Assembly (NCBI RefSeq): GCF_014652515.1
Contig: NZ_BMYY01000005.1
Location: 1 to 64,000 of the forward strand
Origin: Bacterioplanes sanyensis
Lineage (GTDB): Bacteria > Pseudomonadota > Gammaproteobacteria > Pseudomonadales > Oceanobacteraceae
Length of the DNA stretch: 64,000 nt
Reading direction: 5' to 3'
Every line of letters begins with the position of its first letter. Position 1 is the stretch's first letter. The notes below the pieces were generated by a model that worked only from the letters and a program-made list of their open reading frames with translations, was not told the origin of the DNA and searched no databases. The translations under genes were made by a program, and so were the position numbers. Positions 61,877 through 64,000 of the stretch are shown piece by piece.

Positions 61877-63103
61877 ATGGCTGTGCACGTCACACGCTGT
61901 CCCCATTGCCACACCACCTTTCGGGTGCGCGATGAGCATTTAAGCATTGCCAAAGGAGCAGTGCGCTGTGGCTCGTGCTTGCAAGTATTTAAGGCACCGG
62001 ATTACTTCGTCGATGAGTCAGAAGTCGCGGCACCCGCGCCATCCACATCGCCACAGGCAGCGTCGAAGCCCAACGACGACGACATCGGCTTGATCTATGA
62101 CGACATGGACAATGCCGCGGACAGTTCGGACGATGATGACGATTTCGGCCTGATTCATGACGACATGGAGCTCGACGAGGAAGACGACGAGGAAATTCCG
62201 GATCGCATCACCGATGACCCACTGTCTGACCTAGGCCTAAAAGAAGACACTCACCATAAAAAGAAACGGGTTGAGCGTGACGCCCTGATCGTCGATGACG
62301 CTTTTGTAAACTTTAATATTGCCGCCGAAGAGAACGACAGCAAAAACAGCAAAAGCGACGAGGCTTGGGCAGATGAGCTACTGATCGAAGATCAGGAAAT
62401 CACCCTAGAGGACCTTGATCGCGGTGATGAGTTTAGCAAGCCGTTCTTCAGCGATGCTGGTGAGCCCGAAGATGATCCACAACAGCGTCCTGATCGCAAC
62501 GACGGCATGACTCTGGGCAAAAACGACCTAGCCACTGAAACTCTGGAGCTGATCCCACCCGCCGCGCAACTGCGCATTAACGATGAACCGCTGCAGTTCT
62601 CTCAGCCGCGCCAACGCCGCCAGTTAGCTTGGGGATGGTTGCTCGGTAGCTTGCTGATGCTGTTACTGGCCGCCGCGCAAACGGCGTATTTTCGCTTCGA
62701 TGATTGGTCACGCCAGCCACAGTGGCGCCCATGGTATGGTAAAGCCTGCAAGGCCATCGGCTGCGAGCTGCCCGCCATTCAGAATTTGGCCCGTATGACC
62801 ACCCAGCACTTGGTGGTGCGCGCCCATCCCAAACTGGAAGGCGCACTGGTTGTCGACACATTAATCAATAACCTAGCCGATTACCCTCAACCTTTCCCTG
62901 ACCTGGCGTTGGTGTTCCGCGATCTGAACGACAACCTGATCGCCAGCCGAGCGTTTTCACCACAGGAATATTTATCCGGTGAACTGGCTGGCCGGCGCGA
63001 TATGCCGGTACGCACGCCTATTCATATCGCCTTGGAAATCGTGGACCCTGGCCCGAAAGCCGTGAGCTACGCCATTGAGCTGCTGCCCAATCAGCGGCCT
63101 TGA
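61877..63103 (+). CDS. Zinc-ribbon DUF3426 membrane protein
   Basis: A 408-residue protein. It begins with an MJ0042-type zinc ribbon (TRCPHCHTTFRVRDEHL and VRCGSCLQVF), followed by about 190 acidic, low-complexity residues, one membrane helix at about 255-275 (WGWLLGSLLMLLLAAAQTAYF) and a C-terminal DUF3426 domain (about 290-405). The position between prmA and dusB is the standard one for this uncharacterised family. Role unknown; the zinc end faces the cytoplasm if the helix is a type II anchor. Confidence 0.88.
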   Translation: MAVHVTRCPHCHTTFRVRDEHLSIAKGAVRCGSCLQVFKAPDYFVDESEVAAPAPSTSPQAASKPNDDDIGLIYDDMDNAADSSDDDDDFGLIHDDMELDEEDDEEIPDRITDDPLSDLGLKEDTHHKKKRVERDALIVDDAFVNFNIAAEENDSKNSKSDEAWADELLIEDQEITLEDLDRGDEFSKPFFSDAGEPEDDPQQRPDRNDGMTLGKNDLATETLELIPPAAQLRINDEPLQFSQPRQRRQLAWGWLLGSLLMLLLAAAQTAYFRFDDWSRQPQWRPWYGKACKAIGCELPAIQNLARMTTQHLVVRAHPKLEGALVVDTLINNLADYPQPFPDLALVFRDLNDNLIASRAFSPQEYLSGELAGRRDMPVRTPIHIALEIVDPGPKAVSYAIELLPNQRP

Positions 63104-63220
63104 GTCAAGCCTTTTCGTGCACAAAAAACCAGCAATTGCCCCTTTATTCGCTGAGGGGTTGTGAGTATCATGTCGCGACTTTTTCGTCGCACATTTTTTG
63201 ACCAAACGTAATCTGAACGT

Positions 63221-64000
63221 ATGCCTGATATTGGCCCGTACACGCTGCCCAATCCCGTGATTCTGGCCCCCATGGCAGGAGTCACGGATCGCCCTTTCCG
63301 CCAACTGTGTCGTCAACTCGGCGCTGGCTTGGTGGTGGGTGAAATGGTGTCAGCAGATCCGAGCTTGCGCCACACACGCAAGTCTCAGTTGCGCCTGGAT
63401 CATAGCGGAGAACCTGAGCCCATCGCGGTTCAGATTGTTGGCGGTGACCCGGAGATCTTGGCCAGCAGCGCGCGCTTTAATGCCAGCAATGGCGCTCAGA
63501 TTATCGACATCAATATGGGTTGCCCGGCCAAAAAGGTCTGTAACAAGGCTGCCGGCTCGGCGTTACTAAAAGATGAAGCCCTGGTTAAAGACATATTGCA
63601 GGCCGTGGTCGAAGCCGTGGATGTGCCAGTGTCACTGAAAATCCGTACTGGCTGGTCGCCTGACCACCGCAATGCCCCGCGCATTGCAGAAATGGCGCAG
63701 GCAGCCGGCATAGTGTCCCTGGCCGTACATGGTCGAACTCGGGCCTGCGGTTATAAAAATACGGTTGAGTACGACACCATTCGTACCGTTAAGCAAACGG
63801 TTGATATTCCGGTGTTTGCCAATGGTGACATTACCAGCGCTCGCAAAGCGGCGGAGGTGATGCACTACACTGGCGCCGACGGTGTATTGATTGGCCGTGC
63901 TGCTCAAGGGCGGCCGTGGATTTTCCGAGAAGTGGCGCATTACTTGGCCACGGGTGAAGAACTGACAGCGCCGGACTTAACCGAAATAGAAAATATTCTC
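63221..64000 (+). CDS. dusB: tRNA-dihydrouridine synthase B, 3' end beyond window
   Basis: The first 260 residues are present, without a stop. DusB reduces uridine to dihydrouridine in tRNA using FMN. FMN and catalytic motifs are seen in order: ILAPMAGVTDRPFR, VQIVGGDPE, INMGCPAKKVCNKAAGSAL with the catalytic Cys, VSLKIRTGW, HGRTR and FANGDI. ATG 63221 matches the family N-terminus. In relatives fis follows dusB and would lie to the right of this window. Confidence 0.95.
   Translation, partial: MPDIGPYTLPNPVILAPMAGVTDRPFRQLCRQLGAGLVVGEMVSADPSLRHTRKSQLRLDHSGEPEPIAVQIVGGDPEILASSARFNASNGAQIIDINMGCPAKKVCNKAAGSALLKDEALVKDILQAVVEAVDVPVSLKIRTGWSPDHRNAPRIAEMAQAAGIVSLAVHGRTRACGYKNTVEYDTIRTVKQTVDIPVFANGDITSARKAAEVMHYTGADGVLIGRAAQGRPWIFREVAHYLATGEELTAPDLTEIENIL

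Noticed and set aside
1-64000. rRNA, tRNA, prophage or insertion sequence
   Set aside because: No tRNA cloverleaf, rRNA segment, transposase or terminal inverted repeat of an IS was recognised by eye; a tRNAscan or ISfinder search was not possible.

Overview
The window is a gammaproteobacterial chromosome segment. The inference rests on gene content and order: pilA-pilB-pilC-pilD-coaE-yacG, aroQ-prmA-DUF3426-dusB, ampD-ampE, LapD/LapG, Mqo, class II LeuA and a late-cobalamin cluster. This mix is typical of marine Oceanospirillales/Pseudomonadales-like bacteria (Thalassolituus, Oceanobacter or Bermanella type). No species is assigned. No rRNA, tRNA, CRISPR array, insertion sequence or prophage was recognised.

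Layout. Bases 1-3.5 kb form an accessory island, visibly A+T-richer than the rest and all on the minus strand. It holds the wreck of a secreted polymorphic-toxin-like protein (signal peptide, remnant of a subtilisin-like protease, chitin-binding-type module, CdiA/Rhs-like toxin tip broken by a stop and a frameshift). A row of small immunity-like genes follows, one resembling the colicin D immunity protein; the row runs off the left edge. 3.9-9 kb: orphan sensor kinase, BASS transporter, Lrp/AsnC regulator, divergent leuA. 9-15.5 kb: cyclophilin-like protein, FAN1-type VRR-NUC nuclease, SlyD, a DUF4124/metallopeptidase protein and a UvrD-like helicase. 15.5-22.4 kb: beta-oxidation-like operon (FadJ-like, thiolase, acyl-CoA dehydrogenase, CaiB-type CoA-transferase) with a divergent SDR. 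22.4-30.1 kb: small hypothetical, alkyltransferase-like protein, Baeyer-Villiger-type monooxygenase, cNMP/CBS/DUF294 protein with a DEDDh exonuclease, BLUF photoreceptor, Mqo. 30.2-33.4 kb: large ImpA-like lipoprotein with a degraded zinc motif.

33.4-41.5 kb: cobalamin late-synthesis and salvage genes in two minus-strand operons (cbiB-cobD-btuF and cobU-cobT-cobC-cobS) plus divergent cobQ and a globin. 41.6-46.9 kb: PilZ protein, ROK sugar kinase, AmpDE, alanine/sodium symporter, NadC. 47-54.5 kb: type IV pilus genes, with a sigma-54-type promoter before pilA and a fused membrane/spermidine-synthase-like gene between pilA and pilB. 54.6-60.4 kb: coaE, yacG, copper chaperone, then LapD-LapG and a diguanylate cyclase, a c-di-GMP control point for adhesin retention. 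60.5-64 kb: aroQ-prmA-DUF3426-dusB (dusB cut by the right edge), without the accBC pair often found in this slot.

Starts were chosen by Shine-Dalgarno spacing, start/stop overlaps and family-like N-termini. All family calls come from motif recognition by eye; no database search was run.
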